64,000 bases of DNA, taken from assembly GCA_009801085.1 (NCBI GenBank), contig VNWV01000005.1, forward strand, positions 1,798,001 to 1,862,000, read 5' to 3'. The notes below the pieces were generated by a model that searched no databases, had not been told where the DNA came from, and was given only the letters and a program-made list of their open reading frames with translations. This document shows positions 11,813 through 23,100 of this stretch, one piece after another (the first letter of the stretch is position 1; each line of letters starts with the position of its first letter). The position numbers and the translations under genes were made by a program. Source of the stretch: Lasiodiplodia sp. COLG20. Its lineage: Eukaryota; Ascomycota; Dothideomycetes; Botryosphaeriales; Botryosphaeriaceae.

Positions 11813-12466
11813 GGCCGCGTGCCAATGTTTGCTGGTGACTCAATGTGGTTTTGACTTGGGAGGGATATCATAATTAGATGGTATTTTGCGCGTCCGATGC
11901 CGTCAGCAAACTGAGAGGTATGAGAGTTTCTTTTTGAAGGCGGGACAGCCGCTGCTTTAATGCGGGGCTCTGAAAGTTGGCTTCAGACTTGGCATCAGCT
12001 GAGGGGCACGATTCCTCCTGCACTTAAACGAGCGAATCAGCTCTACGTACCATCAACCAAGCGCGCCATCTTCGGAAAAAATGCCGTGATAGGTATGGGC
12101 ACCGGAGATAGAAGACGGATGAGAAAAAAAGCAGTGAGGAGGGCAATTCGATCGAACTGAAGGCGGGCTGTGTGCTGCGAGACTGTCACCACTGATGTTG
12201 ACTTCATCCTCTTTTGTTTGTCCTTTCACTTTTGGTAACAGCCTCGTTTCCTTTCAGCGGAAGTGCTGCATAGCGTTATGACTCTCATTATTTTATACTG
12301 GCGGATTCAGGGAAACTTTTGGGCAATAAAATATTACCAAGGGATAACGCACAATTCCATGACCACTGAGAGCATCGAAACAAAGATACAATACAAAATG
12401 ACATAACTTTGCGTCATCGACAAATATTCCCTCCTTCTAAAACCTCTTAACAAACCCACCCACCCT
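11813..12466. other. Intergenic, HET promoter and permease 3' side
   Basis: Contains the sequence upstream of the HET gene and downstream of the MFS gene. ORFs here are under 70 codons and unconvincing. Confidence 0.4.
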
Positions 12467-14078
12467 CTACAACTGACAGCGAACCCGCCTCCCCTCACCA
12501 CCACCATCCTCCTGCTCCTGCCCCTCACCCCCCTCCTCAATCTTCCGATTAACCCACCAATAACTCGCCATAACCGCACACGCAATAACAATCGACGCGG
12601 CATACAGCCCCAAAATCGCCAAAAACGCCCTCCCATACCTCGGCTTATCTTCCTCCCTAAACATCTGCTGCCCGGCCAAGCCCCCCAAATTACTCCCAAT
12701 AACGACAAACGCCAGCCCGACGCTCCTCTTCTGCGGCGTCCCCGCATTAACGCTCAACCACGCATCATTCAACCCCTGCGCCAACGCATTCCCACTGCCC
12801 AGAAACGTAAAAACCCAGTACCGCGTCCACCTGCCCGCGCCGAGCGGCAAGCCGTACAGCGCGCCGGCGAAGGCGATGGACCAGGCGAAGGCGACGATGC
12901 ACCAGGGCCCGCGGAGTTTGGTGGCGTCGGAGGCGTAGGAGATGGCGAAGGAGAAGACGACGACGAGGAAGCTGGAGACGGAGTTGAGGGCGTTGGCTTT
13001 GGTCTTGGTGAAGCCGAGGGCTTTGATGACCGAGGGTCCGTAGAGCTGCAGGCCGCCCTTGGGCGCGAGGCTGGCCATGTTGAGGAGGAGATGGAGCCAG
13101 AGGAGCGGGTCGAGGAGGGCGGCGCGGATGTGCGTCCAGCTGAGGGGCGCTTTGTCGGTGGTGGTGGCGCCGGAGGTGGCGAGGCGGGTGGTGAGGATGG
13201 TGCGGTCGTGCGGCGAGAAGGGGTCCCAGAGGTTGTGGATGGGGCGGGTGTGGGTGGGGCTGCGGGGGAGGAAGAGGATGAAGATGAGGAAGACGCCGAG
13301 GGTGATGATTCCCTCGACTGGTGGCATATTCATGTCAGTGGAAGTGGCTTCTGGGGTTTCGATGTTAGACATACCGATGAAAAGCCACTGCCAACCCGAA
13401 AGACCGTTTGATCCGGCAAGGCTCAGGACACCAGCTGCTATCAAGGAGCCTGTTGCCGTGGCAAAGTAATTCCCAAAGTAGAAAATTGCCGTCCTGAGCG
13501 CGAGCTCCTTCCTGGTGTAGAATAAGGAGAGCATGTATTGGCCACCAGGGACGTAACCGCCTTCGAATGCGCCCAGCAGGAAGCGTGTGGCGTAGAAGGA
13601 GTGGATGTTCGTACACCAGGCCTGGGTCAGGGCGATGGTGCCCCAGATGCCCATCTGCGCAGTGAGCCAGATAGGTGCGCCAACTTTCTGGAGCAAAATG
13701 TTGGACGGCAGCTCGAAGATGATGATGCCCGCAAGCATCAATTGGTTGCCCAGATTCACATCGTTGGAGGTGATGCCGAGATCTTCCGTCAAGGTGTCTG
13801 TCAGGGCGTTGGAGATGTTGCTGCGGTCAAGCTGGAGGACGAAGAAGCCAAGGACAAGCAATGGCATCAAGAAGAAATCGAGTCTGTAACAATGAAGTGT
13901 GAGCATGAAAATTCCTTCACTCTCTCCTTTTTCGTACTCACTTCCGCAAGACCTTCCTCTCCTCTTCAGCCGTCCAAGATACTGATTCCTCATCGCGTTC
14001 CGAAGCGGCCGGCTGGGGTATGATCTGCTTCTCCCCCATCTCATTGGCAGAAGCTGAACGGTCCTTGAGCTCCGACAT
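12467..14078 (-). CDS. MFS permease, anion:cation symporter type (allantoate permease-like)
   Basis: Twelve-helix plasma-membrane transporter for small organic anions. Exons 14078-13942, 13883-13375 and 13317-12467 give 498 aa. The N-terminus reads MSELKDRSAS and leads to a charged stretch and RKLDFFLMPLLVLGFFVLQLDRSNISNA, the standard first helix of the fungal ACS (Dal5-like) family. Blocks such as RFLLGAFEGGYVPGG and the central loop after WLFIVEGIITLG also match. Intron 1 has GTGAGT/TTACAG. Intron 2 (57 nt, GTATGT/CACCAG, with CTAAC) is a stop-free multiple of three, so an unspliced reading stays open but breaks the conserved WLFI-VEG junction. The gene is divergent from a sulfatase, sharing a 480-bp promoter region. 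That suggests the substrate may be a sulfate ester or its product; this is inference from context. Confidence 0.9.
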
Positions 14079-14558
14079 CTTCGCTGTGATGAAGTGGGCG
14101 AGCAAGCAATTGGCATCGTCGAAAATCCAAGGGCCTTCAGGCTCAACATATGTCTCTTATCACGCAACCGGCCTATCTCATTGCGTGCGAGAACGTTATC
14201 GCCGTCTATTCGATATCTCGGTCCAAGATACGGGGCCACCGCGTGGCGCTTCGGAGGTCGCCAGGCTCGCGGTGCAGAGTGAACATGCGGGGGTGCCGAT
14301 CAATGCGGAGGTGAGCGACGGAGGTGAGCGACCGGCCCGAAACCGGAGACACCCGCCGCGATAATAAGTCCCGGAGCCGCACTCTTCCCTGTTCGGAGCT
14401 TCGAGCAGCATTTTTTAAGAAGGGAGGACGCACGGCGGGGAATTGCTGCTGCGGTAGAACGCGTTTCTCATCTCTCTCTCTCTCCCTCCGACGGTCGTCG
14501 TCCATTCGACCCCCAATCTCAACCCCAACCCTCCATCCACCGAACGAACGCCTCCACC
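14079..14558. promoter_or_regulatory. Shared divergent promoter region, permease and sulfatase
   Basis: A 480-bp gap separates the start codons of two divergent genes. It contains a pyrimidine run (CT repeats near 14470-14488) just upstream of the sulfatase ATG, a frequent feature of strong fungal promoters. No individual factor site is claimed. Confidence 0.5.
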
Positions 14559-15899
14559 ATGTCCCGCGACCCCACCCGCCCCAACATCGTCCTCATCCTC
14601 GCCGACAACCTCGGCTGGGGCGAGCTAGGCTGCTACGGCGGCGGCGCCCTGCGCGGCGCGCCGACGCCCCGCATCGACGCCTTCGCGACCACCGGGCTCC
14701 TCCTGCACAACTTCAACGTCGAGAGCGACTGCGTGCCGACGCGGTCCGCACTGATGACGGGGCGGCACCCGATCCGGACGGGGTGCCGGCAGTCCGTCCC
14801 GGCCGGCTTCCCACAAGGGTTGACGCAGTGGGAGCGCACGCTGGCCGAGTGCTTGAAGGACGCAGACTACGCGACGGCGCACCACGGCAAGTGGCACCTC
14901 GGCGATGTGCCGGGGCGGTATCCGTCGGATCGCGGGTTTGATGAGTGGTTTGGGATACCGCGGACGACGGATGAGAGCCAGTTCACGTCGGCGCTGGGGT
15001 TTGATGCGGAGGTTGCGGAGCTGCCGTATATCATGAAGGGCGTGGCGGGGGAGGCGTCGGAGAATGTGTGCGTTTACGATCTGGAGAAGAGGCGGCTGAT
15101 CGACGAGATGCTGGTCGAGCGGAGCAAGGATTGGTTGTCGAGGCAGGTGCAGGCGGAGAAGCCGTTCTTCCTGTACCACCCGCTTGTTCATTTGCATTTC
15201 CCGACGCTGCCACATCTGGACTTTGCGGGGAAGACTGGCAACGGCGAGTTTGCGGACTCGATGGCCGAGATGGACTACCGCGTTGGCCAGATCCTCGACC
15301 ACATCGACGACTTGGGCGTGAGGGAGAACACGGTCGTCATCTTCGCGTCGGACAACGGGCCCGAGTTCCGCCCACCGTATCGTGGAACGGCGGGTCCTTG
15401 GACGGGGACGTACCACACAGCCATGGAAGGCAGCTTGCGCGTGCCATTCATCATCAGATGGCCCGGCAAAGTGCCGGAGAACGTCGTGTCCAACGAGATG
15501 GTCCATGTCACGGACCTGTTTACCACCATATTGGCCATGGCCGGTGTTGAAAAGCCCGGTGATAGGCCCATTGACGGAATCGACCAGACGAAGTTCTTCC
15601 AAAATCCGGCGTCGGAGAAGTCCCAAAGGGAAGGTTTCCTCTTCTACATCAAAGACGAGCTACGAGCCGTCAAATGGAGGCATTGGAAGCTCCATCTGGT
15701 GTGGGAGCCGAAGGTGAATCAGTCCTCGGGTAAACTGGAATCTCCGTATCTGTTCAACGTCATTCGTGACCCGAAGGAAGAGTCTGATATCCTTGCCTAC
15801 AACACATGGGTGATACAGCCGATAATGAAGATGAGGACAGAGTTTCAAAAGAGTCTGAAGAATGACCCGGCGCCGCCGGACCCTCTGAAAGATTTGTAA
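14559..15899 (+). CDS. Sulfatase (arylsulfatase-type, formylglycine-dependent)
   Basis: Hydrolyses sulfate esters. Single exon, 446 aa, no signal peptide, so probably cytosolic. The N-terminal metal site reads PNIVLILADNLGWGELGCYG; the second Asp of the usual DD pair is Asn, as in a subset of arylsulfatases. The maturation signature CVPTRSALMTGR holds the Cys that would become formylglycine (C-x-P-T-R). Further blocks are HHGKWHLGD and FASDNGPEFR, the latter supplying the second Asp-Asn metal ligands. Length is normal for the family. The gene is divergent from the MFS permease and ends 85 bp from the convergent Zn2Cys6 regulator, so uptake, desulfation and control could form one unit for sulfur scavenging (inference). 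The substrate cannot be read from sequence. Fungal Cys-type sulfatases need a maturation enzyme that is not in the window. Confidence 0.92.
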   Translation: MSRDPTRPNIVLILADNLGWGELGCYGGGALRGAPTPRIDAFATTGLLLHNFNVESDCVPTRSALMTGRHPIRTGCRQSVPAGFPQGLTQWERTLAECLKDADYATAHHGKWHLGDVPGRYPSDRGFDEWFGIPRTTDESQFTSALGFDAEVAELPYIMKGVAGEASENVCVYDLEKRRLIDEMLVERSKDWLSRQVQAEKPFFLYHPLVHLHFPTLPHLDFAGKTGNGEFADSMAEMDYRVGQILDHIDDLGVRENTVVIFASDNGPEFRPPYRGTAGPWTGTYHTAMEGSLRVPFIIRWPGKVPENVVSNEMVHVTDLFTTILAMAGVEKPGDRPIDGIDQTKFFQNPASEKSQREGFLFYIKDELRAVKWRHWKLHLVWEPKVNQSSGKLESPYLFNVIRDPKEESDILAYNTWVIQPIMKMRTEFQKSLKNDPAPPDPLKDL

Positions 15900-15984
15900 A
15901 TACCTTAAATTTATTACTTTCCGGTCATTGATGCCGACCACATCCGCAGCCAGCAGAACCTGTGAAATATATTGCGTCGGTGCT

Positions 15985-17876
15985 CTACCCGGTCCAGGAG
16001 AATAAATCATACGTATTGAAGTTCTGGAGCAAAAAGTCATCAGAGGCCAGATGAGGAGCATTTTCAGAGGCCGGCTGAGGAGTAACTGTAAAGTCTAATG
16101 CCTCGTTGCATGAGTAAGGCTGGGGTTGGGGGCAGGAAGACTGATCGGCACCAGGGTCCCGGAGTGATTGGCATAGCGTTTCGAAAGTGTCTCGGCAAGG
16201 TTTGCCTGCAGGATAGCGTTCAACCATACCCCAGAGAACGGCAGAGCAGGAGTTGACAGAGGCATTCATTGTCTCGGTGTTGACGCTTCCTCGATCTCCG
16301 GGCCAATTTTTCAGACAGTAGATGAGGGAAACACCAGAGCGGAAGAGATTGTGGACGGTGCGCCAATAGAAGCGCAGCTTTCCATCCCGGAAGGAGTAGC
16401 GGTAGGCTTCGATGCTTTTTTGGGCGCACTCGGCAAGGAAGACAATATCATCGCTGGAGATGGTGGGCAAGTGTCGGGAAGGAGAATATAGTTGAATAAG
16501 AGAATTATAGAGGCAACCGTCAAAAATTTCCATTGGCGCCAGTTGAGAGGGAGACTGATGAGGAGGAACGGCAGCACGCCAATCATACAATCGCCGGCGC
16601 ATGTCGTTCCGCCAAAGATGGTGATTAAAGGATGTTGATGAAAGCGGTGCCTTTTGATGGAGGACTTGCATGATTTCGGACTCGAGCTGTCGATATCGTA
16701 CAAGCTGCAAAGCTAGTGCTTTCCGCGAGGGACCAGACTGCTGTAGGATTCCGTCCTCGGTTATATACTGATCATCCACATCGGCCGGAAGTGATACAAA
16801 AATGGCTTCGTCTGGAATGGATACCGGGCGGCCAAGGATGGCGCACAAATTTCTTTCAAAGAAGTATGTAGCCCAGAAGAGCCTTTTCCTTCGGTCTAGC
16901 GACAGCGGATCAAGTGAAAGGTGAGCTGGGGGCTCATCATGGAGCCCCAGATCCACGGCTAGTCTTGTCGCCAGGCCAATGATATACCAGGTTCCAGAAG
17001 GCGTTGAAGAGAAGGACGAGTATTGGACCAGGAGGAGCAAGTTTTCTAAGTGTTGCAGATCGCCAGCAAGGAGGTCAGCGGGATTGGCAAGGAGAATACG
17101 TGAGGCAGCCGAGAAATAAGCGTCAGCTCTGGTGGCAGGAATGGATGCATCTGTCCGGTTCAATAGCTGAATAGCGATAGCCAGCACCATGAAGAGCTTG
17201 TACCGCTCTTTGACTTGAGCATCGTCATTTGCAGCGCGCAGCATACGCAAGACGTCGGCTCGGTACAGTATGGGAGAGAAGAAGTCGCAGTGCTCAAAAT
17301 ACACGTCTATCAGGCGGTGTGAGACGTCTTCTGCAGGCAACTGTACGGCGACTTCGTGCGGCAGCAGGTCCACAATGGACGAGGGTACCGGATCCTGGCT
17401 GGCAACATGGCCAAAACGTGATGCGGAGCCAAGGTTGAGAAGAAGTAAGCGTAGCAGCGGCAGTCCACAGGCTGTTCCCATATAGCGGGGACTTGGAAAG
17501 GTCGAGGGGTGGAGTGAGACAAAGCTGGCCTGGGCAAGCACATGCTCAAGTCTGCCAAGGTCCGAATGGGTTGGCAGAGTGGGGGTTTGCTGACGGTACT
17601 GCTGGAGTTCTTGCTCTAGGTGTGCCACGCGATCTTCCAGGCTCTTGAGATAGCTTGTTCAAGTCAACGGGGGAGTCATTCAAAAGCGTGTCTGAGAGGG
17701 CACCTTCGCGGAACCACAGAACCGTCAAGATCGTGGCCGACGCAGTCAACGCCGGCGCGCTCGCAATTGGCGCATGCTGGTAGATTTTGGTCGCAGCGCT
17801 GTTTCCGGGCCTTGCAGCGAGCGCAGGCGGTCACATTAGATCGCCGCACACTGGATCGTCTGGGAGCGACGGGCAT
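15985..17876 (-). CDS. Zn(II)2Cys6 transcription factor with fungal_trans domain
   Basis: Nuclear DNA-binding regulator. Exons 17876-17704 and 17653-15985 give 613 aa. The zinc cluster is at the N-terminus: CARCKARKQRCDQNLPAC followed by NCERAGVDC, with six cysteines at standard spacing. The 50-nt intron (AG|GTGCCC to AACAAG|C) joins VVPRS to YLKSLEDRVAHLEQEL, the linker and coiled coil that usually follow this cluster. The middle homology region, from about residue 230, includes GTWYIIGLATRLAVDLGLHDE and RRKRLFWATYFFERNLC, typical of PF04082. I start at MPVAPRRSS; an upstream in-frame ATG at 17993 would add 39 unlikely residues. The gene is tail to tail with the sulfatase, so local control of the sulfatase and permease is plausible but unproven. 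Confidence 0.9.
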
Positions 17877-18572
17877 GGCGCCGAGATGTGGTGATAAAGG
17901 CCATTGAGGAAGCGGCCAGGGTAGAAGCGGCCGGGAGAGATGACGGAAGAGCACGTGCAGCACTAGCGCCACCCGAAAGAAACCCGACGACACAACCGCA
18001 TATCAATCGAACGACTCGAGTACCTATCTGAAAGCAGCAGAACGTCCAACGTCGGACCAAGGCGGCAGCTCAAAAGTGGATAAGGTTTTTGATTCCTTGG
18101 CCGCTTACGTGGGAACGGGCAATTGCCCTAATTCGCTAAACTGTCTTGGGAAGTCAGACTTCCTCGCAGCCCCGCATGAACAGCGGGCCCGTCATGAGAG
18201 ATCCACGCCAAAAACCCTGCCGTGGCCTATCATTCCCTTATTCATCCACCCTGTGCCGTTCTTGGAAGGAGTACGAAATATTATTCTCCGTAATATCTCG
18301 GCAATAGCGCTTCTTGTTAATAAGATACGCGCTGGGATGCTATAAGGGGACGTCGCCCCATTCGCTGTTTGAATGCTCGTGTAGGGCTGATAGGGCTGTA
18401 CATCTCAGAACAGTCTACGCCCCGGCTCACCTGCAGATACCTTTTGCCTAAGATGCACACCATTCTGGAGACACAATGGCTATTTAACATGCTCCGTCTT
18501 CCGTGAACACTCCCCTCCGCTCCAGCCCTCGCCTCAATCCCACCCATCAAACCGAGAAATAAACCAACCATC
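17877..18572. other. Divergent intergenic region, regulator and SDR
   Basis: Upstream regions of both flanking genes. ORFs are small and unconvincing. Nothing else is seen. Confidence 0.4.
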
Positions 18573-19540
18573 ATGACAGACGTCTGGGAAACCGACTACA
18601 CCAAAACCTTCCACCACACGCCCTACCCGGCCATCTCGCCCACGCGCCCCGAGCTCTCCGCCGCCAACAAGACCGTCTTCATCACCGGCGGCGGCAGCGG
18701 CCTGGGCGCCGGCTTCGTCGAGGCCTTCGCCACCGCCGGCGCCGCCCACATCATCACCATCGGCCGCCGCCTGGGCCACCTCGACGCGGTCGCCGCCCGC
18801 GCCCGCGCCGCCCAACCGGCCACCACCTTCACCACCATCGCCTGCGACGTGACGCGCGAAGCCGACGTCGCCGCCGCCTTCGCCAAGGCCAAAGAGGTCG
18901 CCCCGCGCGGCGTCGACGTCGTGGTCGCGAACTCGGGGTACCTGGCTGAAGTCGAGCCTGTCAAGGCGGCGAGCGGTGATGCGGCGGCGGATGGCGCGGT
19001 GACGGCGGATTGGTGGCGCGGGTGGGAGGTCAACGTCAAGGGCGTGTACCTCGTCGCGCGCCACTTTTTGGCTGCGGCATCCGGGCCGGGTGCTGTTTTC
19101 CTGAATATCTCGGCCGCGGCGTGCATGATTACGCCGGTGCTGCCGGGGTTTTCGTCGTACGCGCCGTCGAAGATTGGGACGTGTCGCGTCGTCGAGACGC
19201 TGCAGGCCGAGAATCCGCACCTTCGGTTTCACAATATTCACCCGGGCTGCATTAAGACGGATATGTTGACTAAGTCGAAGTTGGAGGAGATTGATCTGCC
19301 TTTGGATGATCGTGAGTCTTTGCTTCTCCTCCTGTTTTCCCTTTTTAATCTGTTGCGCTGACGTGATCTGGATCAGTCGAGCTCGCGAGCCATTTCCTTG
19401 TGTGGTTGGCCAGTCCCGAGGGCGAGTTCTTGAAAGGAAAGTACCTCTGGAGCAATTGGGATGTCGATGAGCTGAAGGCGAGGAAGGCCGAAATCCAGGC
19501 TCCGAACAAATTGGTCACCGGGCTTGTGGGCTGGGCCTGA
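18573..19540 (+). CDS. Short-chain dehydrogenase/reductase (SDR)
   Basis: NAD(P)-dependent oxidoreductase, cytosolic, 300 aa from exons 18573-19311 and 19377-19540. The nucleotide-binding motif TGGGSGLG is at residues 38-45. Other features are VVVANSGY (variant of NNAG), a catalytic Ser in NISAAA and the YAPSK active site with Tyr196 and Lys200. The 65-nt intron (GTGAGT/ATCAG) completes LPLDDLELASHFLVWLAS, a normal SDR C-terminal helix. The first 35 residues before the Rossmann fold are longer than in minimal SDRs and are shared by several fungal classical SDRs of unknown substrate. Coding-strand composition changes from C-rich to G-rich near 18950. There is no obvious pathway partner beside it. 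Confidence 0.9.
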
Positions 19541-20140
19541 GTACTCTGTGTCCACTCTCTGGGTACCGGGCTCGTAGACGTCCAAAGTCTTTGCGTCAAT
19601 TTAGCGGTTAATTTTCTCTAAAATACCGCAGTTATGTCCTCGTCCGGAACCCGGTGTCTGCGCCAGGTATATATGTCAATCCTGTTACCATACTGTCAAC
19701 AGTTTCAGTCAAGATTCACTTCCGCACAATTCCCCAAATGATATAGGGATTGATACAATTTGAAGATATGAGGTCGGAGTCAATCATTTTTAGCATTTCT
19801 AGAATTGATGATGTACTTGCCTGCCGGTGTGTCATCGGCTTATGGTATGATGTTGCCGTTTTCGGACGGCTGCAACTTCTTACATGGATGCGTCATTTCT
19901 GCTCAACTGTGTAGCTGAAACCGGCATCTCAACGTCATATAGATTCATTAGCACCATAGGTTTTGCCTTTGGCGTCAACCATGATACGTAATTTCTTGAA
20001 TCTGAAAATGACCTCCATGCAACAATGATGCAACCAGTCCAAATTGGAGAAACGAACGTTCCCACTTCTGCATTGTCTGTCTTTTCAACTTTTTCCGCCC
20101 GTAACTTACTCACAATATCCAATCGCGTTTATTAGTCGCC
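19541..20140. other. Intergenic, AT-richer, no gene
   Basis: Spacer between the SDR stop and the next start codon. Small ORFs (such as 19880-20122 minus) have no recognisable content. Confidence 0.4.
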
Positions 20141-23100
20141 ATGGACCGTCGAAAGCCACTTCAGCGTTCGCACACTGACACCACGCTGAAAACCCCAGCC
20201 GTTTCGTCCGCCGAAAGATCTGGATCTGGAAATGGGCAATCCACTGTTACCGATACATCAGTAACTGGTGAAGACCGTCAACGATCGTTACCAGCAACAA
20301 ATCCCAGAGTTTCGGGCGACAGTCATCGCGTTGTTCGAGCTCCAAGAATCCCTGTCGACCTAGGTGAAAGTGACTTCAGGCGTACAGACAAGCGAAGATC
20401 CAAGCCTTTTGCTTGGTCACCAAGGTAAGAAACTCATCACTATTAGTGAACTGCCATTGAACACAAGTCATCTCAGAGCACCACTTTCTGTCAACCAAGG
20501 CAACAACGACAAGGAAAAGAGACACTCTCTTCTCCATCATAGGTTCGTAGAGAGCTCAGACACTCCAACTCAGCATGTGTGGTATGCTAACATATGCCCT
20601 TTTGAGATAGGCTTACATTCCATGGACATTTCCCGTCGCGTCCGAGCACTCCAAATGCATGCCTGCGCGAAATTGTTTTTCTTGAACCCAACCACAAATA
20701 CCTCGATAGCTTTGTCGACGTGGTTGCCATTTATGTGTGTGAAAGCAGTGACACTTCCACGGCCGCGTCCGCTTTTTGCTACAACGGTGATTTGATGAGA
20801 ACGAAGCTCACGGAAGATACAGCCAGGACAGGATCTCTCAGCTCCGATTTCAAAAGGCCACAGCATACGTATGCCATTAGCTCATCAGATGTAAACCAAG
20901 GTAGCTAATAACAGTCCAGTGTGTTCCGGAAACTCCAGAACAATTGTGCGGAGCAATCGGCCAACAACGACAAAACGATCAATTGGCTGTCAGATAGTCA
21001 TATGCTTCCCAGTCATTTTCCTGGTGCGCATGTTGTTTGATTCGGGATCCCTCAGCCCTCTGGACCAGTCGACTTTGACTCTCTGGCAGTAGAAGTTCTC
21101 CGAAAGATATTGGCCCAGAGATGTTCGAATGGCCGCCAGGAGAGGCCTATCGTTTTTATCGGCCATGGCTATGGCACAATACTCATCGAGAAGATACTAT
21201 TTAGCGACTTCTCAGACAGCCCCTGTCACTTAGAGCAAGAACAAATGGTTTCTTCGACTGCTGCCATCGTGCTATTCGGACCGCCCCTCAGAGGTTTCGA
21301 CAGCCTTGCCAAATGGGCTTCGCAAATTCTGCACATCCCTCGATCATCGGAAGTCTTCAGAAATGCAGCTCCATCATCTCATCCAGAGAGGTGGGAAGAG
21401 TTTTTCAAAACAACAGCAAAGAGCAGAATTTCGACTATCGTCTTCCTGGAAGAGTCATTCCATACAAACTCAGAAACAGATCAAGAATGTGTCATCTATA
21501 TCGGCACAGACTTCGAGTTGCAAAATATCGCAAAGTTTCAGGGGCCCCACGATAAGAGGTTCCAGCGGCTGGTTCAGATCTTGTCAGATGCGGTCCTTCG
21601 CCGACAATTCGAAGCGGCGGCTGCGGCGGAAGTTCCCGACACAGCCAAAATTCAATCGCTAATTGAAGCAGCTAATGACCTCAACACCGAGTATGATGGA
21701 GGACATACGTTACTGCGCATCGCCGCGGAACGAGGATACTCCAGCGCATTGACCAAGCTTTTGGACTCGGGCAAGGTGGACGTGAATAGACAGGACCAGT
21801 CAGGAAGAACAGTCCTGCATTCATGTGCAACAGGAAGCCCAAATTCGATGGAGATGATCGAGAAACTCCTTGAAGCTGGAGCGAGTCCTTACCTCAAAGA
21901 CTCAAAGGGTAAATCTCCACTTGATATATCCAACGAGGACACGAGAGAGAGGCTCAACCGGCCTGTTCAAATTCCTTCCGAGCCGGATCATCTTGTTAAG
22001 AGCTGTCCTGCAACAGAGGATGCAAACAAAGCATGCGAGGGAACTTGCATGGTTGTGACAGAAATCTTCACGGCTGATCGAGGCGGCCAGATCAAAGACT
22101 TTCACGTCCCTCTGTACAAAAAGGTCTCTGATCTCATCTACACTGACCAGGGTGTTGAAAACATGTTTGAGCATTTACACCGACCTGAGAACAGAACGAA
22201 GCCGGTATGCCGTTGGTTCCATATCCCAATGAATAATGTAAGTGTTTCTTTGACATTACGTATTATGCCCGTCAGGCTAACATATTCGAAGATGGCATGG
22301 GTTCACGTAAGATTTCCATACTCTTGGCTCTTATTCAATGCTCTAAAATATCAAGAATTTGTTCGCAAAATTGGAATACCCCTTTTGGCCTTGGCCATCT
22401 TCTTACCGGCGGAGCAATCTCCCACATGGAGTAAGTCCTCCCTCGAAATTCTTTTTTCCCTCCTCTTTCTTTCTTTTAGATTCGCGAATAAAAATCGCTG
22501 ACCTTTTGCTATTTCAGCGCTGCATGCATCCTGAATGGGTCGAATTGTCAACTTTGAAACGGAGACAGGAAAACGAACGCCGAAGGGCTTGGGCAATCTT
22601 AGTTTGTCACTAAAGCAAAATCTAATATACAAGGCCTAACGAACGCAGATGCCTTACATGAGCTATGAAGAAAGTACAAGCCAATTCAAACTCGAGAACG
22701 TCATCCGGTTCCGAAACCAGCAGCCATCCCGCGATCCCAGCATAAGCGAGACCGACTTTGAGGAAGAAGTAAGACAATTATCCATGGACAAGGTGAGAGA
22801 GGCTAACTATCAGCAGATCCAGGATCGTGCACATATATCCGCTATCAGTGGCTATATGACTGACGACCACAAGAGCCAAAAGAGCCCTCTCCGATTACAA
22901 CCCCGCCGGTAAGTTGAAGAACGATGGGACATTGGCCAATTCTCCTCCAGCAATTCTGATTCTAGATTGTATTCTAACAACCGATATTGCAGTACTCTCG
23001 ATCAGTCATACTACTACATGTTGGAAGACACGCGCTACAGAGATGCAAGCCAGGTTGTCTCACGTGAGGCCCCAAAGCAAGCTTATGATAGGCATCACAA

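Noticed and set aside
7263..19540. Secondary-metabolite cluster (P450, permease, regulator, two oxidoreductase-type genes)
   Set aside because: No PKS, NRPS, terpene synthase or prenyltransferase in the window; the permease and regulator fit the sulfatase better.
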